The notes beneath the pieces are model-generated. The model was given only the letters and a program-made list of their open reading frames with translations. It did not search any database and was not told the origin of the DNA. DNA of 64,000 bases from Candidatus Limosilactobacillus faecipullorum (lineage in GTDB: Bacteria > Bacillota > Bacilli > Lactobacillales > Lactobacillaceae). A program made the position numbers and the translations under genes. The stretch's first letter is position 1, and each line of letters opens with the position of its first letter. Positions 55,428 through 64,000 of the stretch are shown in pieces. The stretch spans positions 1 to 64,000 of the forward strand of contig DWYX01000056.1 of the NCBI GenBank assembly GCA_019118465.1. Direction: 5' to 3'.

Positions 55428-56384
55428 TCACTTCCTTAAAATGTACGGAATGCCATGCTTCTCCAAAAATTCTTGAACCGGTTGATCATAAAGTTTAACG
55501 AATGTTTCGGGTTTATTTGGCTTTGGGGCTTCAATCACAAAGGAATTTTGCCCATCATTCCGCCGTACCCCAACATAAACATCTTTTTCCCCATGCCGGC
55601 CCGTCATTTCAGAATGGAAAATTTCAAAGACCTGCCGCACCTTCAAACGTAATTGCCGTTCGCTTAAAGCAGGCGTTAACGTGGTAAAATCCCGGTTCCG
55701 CAAAGCTGGTAAGCCCCATTCCCGCAGTTGACCATCAAAGAGACCAAAGAGTTTTACAATTTGGCGTCGCATCTCGAAAGGTGACGTAACTGGCTTGGTT
55801 GCCCATGCTTGATATAACTTTTGAGCGGCCGCAAAGGCAGTAGGATAATCCCGGTTTAATTCGTCCGCAACTGAAGCTAGGTGGTCACCATAAAAGACGA
55901 TTGCATCAAGCAAAGTAAGTAAGCGGAGCGTCCGTTCATCATTATCCCCGGCTTTTTCCGGACTTAGAGTTGCCTGAATTCCCTTCAAGTATTGGGCTTC
56001 AATTTCGTCATCGATTAAGCCATGTTGGCGTTGAACATCAACTACTACCCGGTGCATTACCGTGTCATAAAGGTCGGTTGCCATGATCATCATCTGTTCG
56101 TCCAACTGACTATTGCCTAACGACAATTGGAAAAAGATCTGCGGAAAACCTTTTAATAGCATCAGTAAGTGTAACAATTCATGACTCGCCGTGTAATCCG
56201 GCGCCGTAAGGTCATTAACAGTAATAAATAAGCCACCGGGCAAAACCTTTTGGCTTGCTTGGTCATGCCGCACATAGCCAACCTTTTGATCACCAAATTG
56301 AACGAAGACGCTTCCTTCCGGATAGTTGGCGTTCACTTCATCCAACAGCTTTTTAACTTCTGCATTCAATTCAATTTGTGCCAT
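55428..56384 (-). CDS. Uncharacterised protein with HELLH metallopeptidase-like motif
   Basis: YTASHELLHLLMLLKGFPQIFF; overlaps the mvaA 3' end by 14 nt. Confidence 0.6.
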   Translation of the reverse strand: MAQIELNAEVKKLLDEVNANYPEGSVFVQFGDQKVGYVRHDQASQKVLPGGLFITVNDLTAPDYTASHELLHLLMLLKGFPQIFFQLSLGNSQLDEQMMIMATDLYDTVMHRVVVDVQRQHGLIDDEIEAQYLKGIQATLSPEKAGDNDERTLRLLTLLDAIVFYGDHLASVADELNRDYPTAFAAAQKLYQAWATKPVTSPFEMRRQIVKLFGLFDGQLREWGLPALRNRDFTTLTPALSERQLRLKVRQVFEIFHSEMTGRHGEKDVYVGVRRNDGQNSFVIEAPKPNKPETFVKLYDQPVQEFLEKHGIPYILRK

Positions 56385-57636
56385 GTTGCGTTCTCATCTC
56401 CCTTAAAATTTTCTGAGCAAGCGTTGCGTCAACGTGCTTGTATTGTTTTAATTGGCTAACTAGCGGCGCCACTTCGGTAGCAATTGCCCCGACACTCATC
56501 GCTAAGGAGCGGTATTGCAATTTCATGTGGCCGGCTTGGATACCCGAAGTTGCTAAAGCTCGTAAGGCCGCTAAGTTTTGAGCTAGTCCCAGGCTCGCAA
56601 TCACACCCGCCAATTCTTGAGCGGTTTGAATCTCACTAATTTGGTAGTTTACTCGGGACTGAGGAGTTAATTTAATCGAGCCTCCAACCACCCCAACTGG
56701 CATTGGCATGGTTAGACCACCAATTAATTGTTCCCCCATTAGGGTCCATGTTGCTAAGCCACGATATTGACCACTTCTTGCCGCATAAGCGTGAGCGCCG
56801 CTTTCGATGGCTCGCCAGTCATTCCCACTGGCCAGGACAGCTGCATCAATCCCGTTCATAATCCCCTTATTATGGGTTGCTGCCCGATAAGGGTCGACTT
56901 GAGCGAGCTCACTCAACTTTGCAATTCGTTCAGCCACTGAAGCTCCATCAAATGCAGGCGTCACTAAGGCTTTGAAATCAACATGACAGGTGACCGTTAC
57001 TAAGGACTGATCAGCTAGGTTGCTAAGGATGGCGGTTAAAACATGGTAGCCACTTTGCCGTAAGTTTTGGGCAACCGCTTCAGCCATTGTGTTGACTGTG
57101 TTAGCCCCCATTGCTTGTTGAACATCAATTAAAAGATCAACGCTAATGAAGTCACCAACTTGGCGAATCCGGAGTTGCTTAGCGCCCCCACCACGTTTTT
57201 TCATCGATGGGTGGGCATCATTAGCAACCTGGAGTAATTCGTCCTGGTGCATCAACAAATCTGTCGTTACTCGATCAGGATTTTCAACATCGGTTAAAAC
57301 AACCTGGCCAACTAAATAGCGTTCCTTCACTTCTGCAGTAAAGCCTCCACTTTGGGCAACTCGTTTTGCCCCGTTGGAAGCTGCCGCAATGACAGAGGGT
57401 TCTTCAGTTGCCATTGGAACAGTGTAGGCTTTCCCATTAACCACCAATCCCAAAGCGACTCCTTCCGGAAGACGATAATCAGTGATGTAATTTTCAACAA
57501 CTAAATCATGTTGTGTCGTTTCATTTGCTTGCAATTGCTCAAGTGCCGTTTGATTCAATTGCTTTCCTTGGACTAATCGGGCTTGGCGTTCGCTTAGTGA
57601 CCGCCGATAAAAACCGTGTTGCCAATCCTCACCCAT
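56371..57636 (-). CDS. mvaA: Hydroxymethylglutaryl-CoA reductase, degradative/class II type
   Basis: TVPMATEEPSVIAAASNGAKR; THNKGIMNGIDAAVLASGNDWRAIESGAHAYA. Confidence 0.94.
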   Translation of the reverse strand: MGEDWQHGFYRRSLSERQARLVQGKQLNQTALEQLQANETTQHDLVVENYITDYRLPEGVALGLVVNGKAYTVPMATEEPSVIAAASNGAKRVAQSGGFTAEVKERYLVGQVVLTDVENPDRVTTDLLMHQDELLQVANDAHPSMKKRGGGAKQLRIRQVGDFISVDLLIDVQQAMGANTVNTMAEAVAQNLRQSGYHVLTAILSNLADQSLVTVTCHVDFKALVTPAFDGASVAERIAKLSELAQVDPYRAATHNKGIMNGIDAAVLASGNDWRAIESGAHAYAARSGQYRGLATWTLMGEQLIGGLTMPMPVGVVGGSIKLTPQSRVNYQISEIQTAQELAGVIASLGLAQNLAALRALATSGIQAGHMKLQYRSLAMSVGAIATEVAPLVSQLKQYKHVDATLAQKILREMRTQHGTN

Positions 57637-58567
57637 TTTTCTTCGGTCCTTTCTGTTGTTGAATATATTCCGTAATGATTCCTTCTCGTACGCCACTTTC
57701 AGAAAAGATCACTCGCCCATCACTATTACGTTGCAATAAGCAGATCAATGGTAGCATCCCCCCGATAATAATATCGGCCCGGTCAGGCTCCAACCCACTC
57801 ATCTTTTTCCGTTGGGATAAATTCCGGTTTAACAATTCGCGAAAGGTCGCATAGACCACTCGGGATGATAGTCGATAACCGTGAATCCGGCCAGCTTGCT
57901 GATGACGATGGGATTTACTCATCCGGGCTAAAGTCCGATTAGCACCACCCAAAAGGACGATCGGCACCCGGTTCGCATACCGTAACCACGGCACCTTATT
58001 AAAGCGGTCCGTAACTAAAGTTTCCGCTCGGAAAAGGTCACTGGCTTTGACATAGCCACCTAAGTGAAATTGTTCAGACAAGTTAACTGCCCCAAACGGT
58101 AGCGAAATCAAATCCCGTGCCCGTTGATTTTGAACAAGCACCAACTCACAACTTGCGCCTCCAACATCCAAGATCAAACAATGATCCATTTTTAATGTTC
58201 GAACAACCCCGAGATAATCATAATACGCTTCTTGCCGACCTGATAAAACTCGAAGTTCAATTCCAACTTCATTTTTAACCCGGTTTAAGAATTCACCTTG
58301 GTTTTTAGCTTGCCGAACTGCTGCCGTCGCAATTGCGACCACGGTTAAATTCGGAATTCCGGTATACAAACGTTTAAATCGTTTCAATGCCACAATGGTT
58401 CGATCCATCGCCGCTGGCTGGAGCATTCGCTCTGGTCCCATTCCCTCGGACAAACGACTATTTTCTTTTACCCGTTTAACTTCACGATATTCACCATTAC
58501 GTGAAATTCGCGTAATCGCTAGCCGAGCGGAATTGGAGCCCAGGTCAACGATCGCAAGGTTTTCCAC
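57629..58567 (-). CDS. Ppx/GppA family exopolyphosphatase
   Basis: AIVDLGSNSARLAI; ILDVGGASCELVLV. Confidence 0.93.
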   Translation of the reverse strand: MENLAIVDLGSNSARLAITRISRNGEYREVKRVKENSRLSEGMGPERMLQPAAMDRTIVALKRFKRLYTGIPNLTVVAIATAAVRQAKNQGEFLNRVKNEVGIELRVLSGRQEAYYDYLGVVRTLKMDHCLILDVGGASCELVLVQNQRARDLISLPFGAVNLSEQFHLGGYVKASDLFRAETLVTDRFNKVPWLRYANRVPIVLLGGANRTLARMSKSHRHQQAGRIHGYRLSSRVVYATFRELLNRNLSQRKKMSGLEPDRADIIIGGMLPLICLLQRNSDGRVIFSESGVREGIITEYIQQQKGPKKNG

Positions 58568-58689
58568 GACTCCTCACCTCTCTTCAATTTAAGATTAATT
58601 TTCAGTAAAATATCACTTTTAATAATACCATTTTCTAAAGGTAGACAGAAGGGAAAAGAAAAGGGAATGTAAGCTTTTTAACCAAACGA

Positions 58690-58718
58690 TATATCTTGCG
58701 TTCGCCCGACTTCCTCAC
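58690..58718 (+). promoter_or_regulatory. helD promoter
   Basis: TTGCGT - 17 nt - TACAAT; boundaries approximate. Confidence 0.5.
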
Positions 58719-58771
58719 TACAATAGAAACACTCAATTAACGGAAAAAGTAACCATAAGGGAGGTTCTACC

Positions 58772-61066
58772 TTGAGCATCACTGATCATGAATTACAAAT
58801 GGAACAAGCGCGAGTTGACCGGGTCATTCAAGCCATTGATGACCAAATCGCGCAAACCAAATTAGCGGTGGAAAAAGCCCACGCTGAAACCCGAGCGGTG
58901 GAAAAGAACTACGGTGCTAATACTTCCATTAACCGCTACGAAATTGATGATATTGCGGAATCACGGGCTGAAATCGAACAACAACGGCGGCTTCTTTTTC
59001 AAGCTAGTGAAAATGAAGATATTCTAAAACGCCAACTGGCAACCCTTCAAGAATTAAAACAAAGTCCCTACTTCGGCCGGATTGATATCCTTGATCCCGG
59101 TGAAAAAGAGCCGGAATCACTTTACATCGGGGTAGCTTCTTTGATGAATAATGATAAAAGTGACTTTTTGATCTACGACTGGCGAGCCCCAATCTCTGGG
59201 GTTTACTACAACGGGACCCTTGGAACTGTCACTTACCCGACCCCAAATGGTTTCCAAACCACTGAGCTGGTTAAAAAACGGCAATTCACCATTGTGGACG
59301 GTAAAATCACTAACATGTTTGATACCAACGAAACCGTAGGCGACGAAATGCTCCAAGCGGCATTAGGCCGGCAAAACGATCAATACATGCAATCAATCGT
59401 GGCCACGATCCAGCAGGAACAAAACGATATTATCCGCAACACCACAAGTGACTTATTGGTAGTCCAAGGGGTGGCCGGCAGTGGAAAAACTTCTGCCATC
59501 CTCCAACGAATTGCTTACTTACTCTTTCATTCGCGGGATTCGCTAAACGCAGATCAGATTGTGCTTTTTTCGCCGAACTTACTCTTCTCCCAATACATTT
59601 CCCAAGTTTTACCAAAACTCGGGGAAAAGAACATGCGCCAGGTTACCCTAGCTGGCTTTTTACGACGGCGGTTTGAAGGATTAAAAGTCGAAACCCTATT
59701 TGAACGCTATGAAAAAGGACTTACCACGAGTCCAACCCAAAAGTATCTTGAATCAGCAGCGGTAATGAAGGCAGTTGAAGCTTACCTGGTAGACATGAAA
59801 GCAAAGACTGTCCAACCAGCTTTTGTTCCCATCACCTTTAATGAAACGCCTTTTTTTACTGCCGAACATATTCAAGCAATCTATGATGCTCAATCGACAT
59901 CAATGGCGGTGGCTGATCGACTTCTAGCAACCAAGAATGCCCTAATCAAAGAACTTAAAGGGCGGATCAGAGAAGAAGCAAAAAAGGACTGGGTGGCAAA
60001 AGAAATGGATGAACTAACCACCCAACAAATCACCACGTTGATGGGCAAACATACTGTGGATGATTTCAATAGTCCTGAACACTTAAATCGCTATTTGGCC
60101 CGTCGGTGGGCCCGCAAGCGGCTCCGGACCGTTTACGATGCCCTTTACAACAATTACTTCATTGACTTCTACGCCCAATATCACAACTTTTTACAAACCT
60201 TACCAGTTAAAAATGCCAAACAAATTGCAAAAAGCTACTATGATCAACTTGAATGGCACCAGATTAGTCTTGTCCATACTGCCCCCTTAATGTACTTACG
60301 GGACTTAATAAGTGCAAGTGGGATCAACCGAGCCTTTCAATACGTCTTCATTGATGAGATGCAAGATTATTCTCCAGCGATGTTGGTTTACTTGCACCAC
60401 GCCTTCCCACTTGCTAAGTTCACCATTCTTGGTGACAGTGAACAAGCCCTCTTTTATCCACTTGAACTTCCTGAAGAACTTCTCCAACAAACGCAAACAA
60501 TCTTAGCTGCCAAGCATCCCCGGTTGGTTGCCCTAAGAAGATCTTACCGGTCAACCAAAGAAATTACTGACTTTGCCAAAGCTCTGCTTCCCGACGGTGA
60601 CCAAATTATTTCCTTTACCCGTCACGGAGAAGTTCCCGAATTAATCATGGCTAACACCATCGAAGACTGGCAAGCAAACCTAATTAAAGCTGTAAAAAAG
60701 GCTCGTTCAAAGTATCCAACCCTTGCTTTATTGACTAAAAATCAAGGGGAAGCTAAAAAGCTTTACCAGCTTCTCTACGGTCAAGTTGGTCAACTAACGA
60801 TGCTTTCTGATCAAGATAGTTCCCTGCCAACCGGAGTGATCATTCTCCCAACCTACCTGGCTAAAGGGCTCGAATTTGACGCTGTTATCATCCCAGATGT
60901 AAGTGAGCAAGTTCTGACACCAAATGATACTGGACTCCTATATACGATGGCTTCCCGTGCAATGCACCAATTAACAATTCTTAGTCAAGGACCATTAAGC
61001 CCTGTTATTACTCCGGCTGCTCGGAAGTTAGTTCAAGTAAAAATGACTAATTTAAGTCGGAATTGA
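58772..61066 (+). CDS. helD: HelD-type UvrD-like helicase (RNA polymerase recycling)
   Basis: ADRV..-like coiled N-terminus; VQGVAGSGKTSAILQRIAYLL; FIDEMQDYSPAML; RRSYRSTKEI. Confidence 0.92.
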   Translation: MSITDHELQMEQARVDRVIQAIDDQIAQTKLAVEKAHAETRAVEKNYGANTSINRYEIDDIAESRAEIEQQRRLLFQASENEDILKRQLATLQELKQSPYFGRIDILDPGEKEPESLYIGVASLMNNDKSDFLIYDWRAPISGVYYNGTLGTVTYPTPNGFQTTELVKKRQFTIVDGKITNMFDTNETVGDEMLQAALGRQNDQYMQSIVATIQQEQNDIIRNTTSDLLVVQGVAGSGKTSAILQRIAYLLFHSRDSLNADQIVLFSPNLLFSQYISQVLPKLGEKNMRQVTLAGFLRRRFEGLKVETLFERYEKGLTTSPTQKYLESAAVMKAVEAYLVDMKAKTVQPAFVPITFNETPFFTAEHIQAIYDAQSTSMAVADRLLATKNALIKELKGRIREEAKKDWVAKEMDELTTQQITTLMGKHTVDDFNSPEHLNRYLARRWARKRLRTVYDALYNNYFIDFYAQYHNFLQTLPVKNAKQIAKSYYDQLEWHQISLVHTAPLMYLRDLISASGINRAFQYVFIDEMQDYSPAMLVYLHHAFPLAKFTILGDSEQALFYPLELPEELLQQTQTILAAKHPRLVALRRSYRSTKEITDFAKALLPDGDQIISFTRHGEVPELIMANTIEDWQANLIKAVKKARSKYPTLALLTKNQGEAKKLYQLLYGQVGQLTMLSDQDSSLPTGVIILPTYLAKGLEFDAVIIPDVSEQVLTPNDTGLLYTMASRAMHQLTILSQGPLSPVITPAARKLVQVKMTNLSRN

Positions 61067-61134
61067 TTTAAATCAATTCCGAACTTTCAGTTGTATGCTA
61101 GGTTAAGGAAAATTTAAAAAGGCTAGGTGGAAAG

Positions 61135-61716
61135 ATGTCACAAACATTAACTGAAATTATCGAAGCAATTAAGGCTGATCCTGAAAACGCTAAATATACT
61201 GAACAAGGGATTGACCCCCTCTTTAACTGTGACCCGGAAGCAACCATTCTAATTATCGGTCAAGCGCCGGGACGAATTGCCCAAGCAAAGCGGGTCTTTT
61301 GGGATGATCCCTCTGGTGACCGGCTTCGGGATTGGATGGGAATTGATCGCGAACAATTCTACCACTCCGGCAAAATTGCCGTGGTCCCAATGGACTTCTA
61401 CTTCCCAGGAAAAGGGAAATCTGGTGACTTACCACCCCGCAAAGATTTTGCTGCTAAATGGCACCAACCAATTCTTGACCTCATGCCAAAAATTCAATTA
61501 ACTCTTCTAGTTGGCTCATACGCCACCAAGAAGTATTTACACTTAAAGTCATCTGCCAAATTAACAGACATCGTTAAAGATTACCAAGCCTATCAGCCAA
61601 AAATTTTTCCACTAGTTCACCCTTCACCCCGGAACCAAATTTGGATGAAGAAGCATCCGTGGTTTGCTGAAGAGGTCCTCCCCGACCTAAAGGCTGCTGT
61701 TCAAAAGGCAATGTAG
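61135..61716 (+). CDS. Uracil-DNA glycosylase family protein
   Basis: ILIIGQAPGRIAQ; FYHSGKIAVVPMDFYFPG; LVHPSPRN. Confidence 0.9.
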   Translation: MSQTLTEIIEAIKADPENAKYTEQGIDPLFNCDPEATILIIGQAPGRIAQAKRVFWDDPSGDRLRDWMGIDREQFYHSGKIAVVPMDFYFPGKGKSGDLPPRKDFAAKWHQPILDLMPKIQLTLLVGSYATKKYLHLKSSAKLTDIVKDYQAYQPKIFPLVHPSPRNQIWMKKHPWFAEEVLPDLKAAVQKAM

Positions 61717-61727
61717 GCATAGTAAAG

Positions 61728-61768
61728 ATGAGACTAGCTGAGAACATTTCAGTTAGCCTCATCTTTTA
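61728..61768 (+). terminator. Terminator
   Basis: GATGAGACTAGCTGAGAACATTTCAGTTAGCCTCATCTTTT. Confidence 0.85.
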
Positions 61769-61883
61769 TTTATTCCAACAATCCGCTTGATTTATTAGAC
61801 TTTAATGCATAATTAATCATTTGACTATGATATACTTATTAAACTGCATTAATTTGCAAAATTAACGTTAGAGGAAAAATACT

Positions 61884-62789
61884 ATGCAAAACTACCGTAA
61901 CGTCTCTAAGGGGATCTTTTGGGCTGGAATTGGAGCTGCTAGTTGGGGAGTTTCCGATACAGTTCTCCAAGTCCTCAGTCAAAACATTGATATTCCAACC
62001 TTATGGATGCTTTCTACCCGGACCTTTTTTTCGGGCCTGCTCCTTTTGATCTACAACCTTATTGTTTATCGCAAAGCGACTTTTAAAATTTTTAAATCAC
62101 CTATAGGGTTGCTATCAGTCATTAGTTATGGGATTTTCGGATTAGGATTAAATCTGTATACCTTCTATCTTTCAACCCAAGAGGGCAATGCTTCAATGGC
62201 TACCATCCTACAATATCTTTCACCGCTATTTATTGTCATTGGTGCGGTGGCCTTCCAACATGTCCGACCAAAGGGAACTGACTTAATCTCCTTTTTCTTG
62301 GCCTTACTAGGAGTATTCTGCTGCATTACTGCGGGTGATTTTACCCATCTATCAATTTCCTTTTCTGCCTTTATGTGGGGATTAGCTTCTGGGGTCGCCG
62401 CCGCCTTTTGCATCATTCTACCTAAAAAAGCAAATGAAACGACGCCACCGCCAATTGTTCTTGGTTGGGGAACAATTTCTGCCGCTTTAATGTTTAACCT
62501 CATTCACCCAATTTGGGTTACCCCACCACAAGTTACTACCACTTTGGTGGCTTCAACCACTTGTATTGTTTTACTTGGAACAATTATTCCTTTCGGCTTA
62601 TTACTTCATGCTAGTAACTTTGCCCCTTCCGATGTGGTTTCAATCATGGACGCTCTTGAACCAATCGTTACCATTATCCTAAGTGTCATTTTCTTACACC
62701 TTCACGTTAACTTAATTGAAACCGTTGGGGTAATCATCGTTTTAGTTGCTATTTTCGTTCTCCAACAAGGACGAAAAGCAAATGGTTAG
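61884..62789 (+). CDS. EamA/DMT-family transporter
   Basis: 301 aa, about 10 TM; WGVSDTVLQVLSQN; LEPIVTIILSVIFLHLHVNL. Confidence 0.9.
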   Translation: MQNYRNVSKGIFWAGIGAASWGVSDTVLQVLSQNIDIPTLWMLSTRTFFSGLLLLIYNLIVYRKATFKIFKSPIGLLSVISYGIFGLGLNLYTFYLSTQEGNASMATILQYLSPLFIVIGAVAFQHVRPKGTDLISFFLALLGVFCCITAGDFTHLSISFSAFMWGLASGVAAAFCIILPKKANETTPPPIVLGWGTISAALMFNLIHPIWVTPPQVTTTLVASTTCIVLLGTIIPFGLLLHASNFAPSDVVSIMDALEPIVTIILSVIFLHLHVNLIETVGVIIVLVAIFVLQQGRKANG

Positions 62790-62794
62790 GGAAC

Positions 62795-62826
62795 CAAAAA
62801 AGGACCGCAGTTTGCGGTCCTTTTTT
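62795..62826. terminator. Terminator
   Basis: AAAAAAGGACCGCAGTTTGCGGTCCTTTTTT. Confidence 0.93.
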
Positions 62827-62871
62827 GTGTTTTCACGTGAAACAATCAATTGCCAAAGTAAACTTATTTTT

Positions 62872-64000
62872 CTATTCGGCTATTCCTAAATGGTGAGTCG
62901 CCTTTAGCGAGTGTTTCAAAATAAACGGTGCTAATAGCGTTGCTAAAACAATCACAGTAATGACATCTGAATAATATTCAGCGGACAACAAATGAGCTTC
63001 GTATCCGATCTGGGCAGTAATCAAAGACATTTCTCCCCGGGCGATCATCCCGCTCCCAATGATGTAGGAACTTGGCATTGAAAAACCCATTAGTTTTGCA
63101 CCACCGCCGGCACCAAAAAGCTTGGTTAAGCAAGCTAAGACGGTCATGATAATGATAAAAATCCAGGATTCAAGCGAGGTCGTTAATTTCATTGATAGAC
63201 CAACGTTGACAAAGAAAACTGGAATGAAGATAGCATAACCAATTGGCACAAAACTCCGGTTAATCGTTTCCTTTTTCTTAGTATTAGCAACCGCAATCCC
63301 AGCAAAGAAAGAACCAACTGCCCCGCTAAGACCAACTGCATCTGCTAAGGCGGCCATACCAAGGCAGATAACCATCGCCATCACCGAAGTTGAGGCGATA
63401 GTTAATAATTGACCTGACAAGTGAATCAAATAAGGAGCTAACCAGCGAATCAAGAGGTATGCCCCTCCGAAGAAGAGGATCTGTTTTACCAAAGTAAATA
63501 GCAGGCTACCATGGCCAACTTCACCACCACCCGTGGTCCCACTCATACTAATCAAAATACTCAAAGCCATCACAGCGCCAATGTCATCAGCAACTGCTGC
63601 CCCTAGAATCGTTGCCCCCTCTTTGGAGTTCAATTGGCGATATTCACGTAAAACAGCAACCGAGATGCTGACGGAAGTTGCCGCAAAAATCACCCCAATG
63701 AAGAGGGATTCAAACCATTGGAGACCAAAGAGATCTGCCGCAATCCCCATGACGACAATTGGTAATAAAATCCCCGCTAAGGCAACTACCACCGCTGGTT
63801 TTAGGTATTTCTTTAAAAGGGAAAGATCACTTTCCAGGCCAGCGATAAACATTAAAATGATGACCCCAATTTCTTGGAACTCATAAATCATTCCGCCGGG
63901 ATGAATCCAATTTAAAATCGCTGGTCCCGCCACAACCCCGACTAATATTTGCCCAATCACATCTGGGATGCCAACCCGGGTACACGCATGTGAGACGATC
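62872..64000 (-). CDS. Monovalent cation:proton antiporter (CPA2-type), N-terminus truncated by window edge
   Basis: ILMFIAGLESDLSLLKKYLKP; frame stays open upstream of 63960 to the window end (VSHACTRVGIPDVIGQILVGVVAGP). Confidence 0.9.
   Translation of the reverse strand, partial: IVSHACTRVGIPDVIGQILVGVVAGPAILNWIHPGGMIYEFQEIGVIILMFIAGLESDLSLLKKYLKPAVVVALAGILLPIVVMGIAADLFGLQWFESLFIGVIFAATSVSISVAVLREYRQLNSKEGATILGAAVADDIGAVMALSILISMSGTTGGGEVGHGSLLFTLVKQILFFGGAYLLIRWLAPYLIHLSGQLLTIASTSVMAMVICLGMAALADAVGLSGAVGSFFAGIAVANTKKKETINRSFVPIGYAIFIPVFFVNVGLSMKLTTSLESWIFIIIMTVLACLTKLFGAGGGAKLMGFSMPSSYIIGSGMIARGEMSLITAQIGYEAHLLSAEYYSDVITVIVLATLLAPFILKHSLKATHHLGIAE

Overview
The window is a low-to-moderate GC Lactobacillaceae chromosome segment, probably Limosilactobacillus-like (inferred from gene order and protein families). 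It is mostly core housekeeping genes on the minus strand. From left to right: an rRNA operon leader with three tandem promoters reading out of the left edge; lysS-dusB-hslO-ftsH-hpt-tilS-yabR-divIC-rqcP-mfd-pth; a CBS/ACT protein; alr-mazF-like; acpS; cshA; murF; htpX-lemA; a sucrose phosphorylase/MFS/LacI module; prs-glmU-purR; a metal ABC transporter; ispE, rsmA-rnmV-tatD-metG; sortase; rpmE2; murA; pyrG; rpoE; a SemiSWEET/LacI module; HU; PadR-DUF1700-DUF4097; MFS; and ppx-mvaA-metallopeptidase-like-sir2, helD, a UDG-family gene, EamA and a Na+/H+ antiporter. No CRISPR array, prophage or transposase was seen. The most interesting non-coding signals are: (1) a dispersed ~115-120 bp element family ('R elements', at least 5 copies plus fragments, three in tandem at 27.17-27.52 kb) whose stems change sequence but keep pairing between copies; (2) a second ~87 bp palindromic repeat in two inverted copies (20.16 and 35.63 kb); (3) a pyrG leader with the architecture of CTP-sensing reiterative-transcription attenuation; (4) three tandem 17-bp-spacer promoters for an rRNA operon; (5) two decayed pseudogenes; (6) a metal-ABC ATPase with an apparent AUC start codon; (7) an uncharacterised HELLH protein translationally coupled to HMG-CoA reductase. 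All calls come from reading the sequence; no searches were run.
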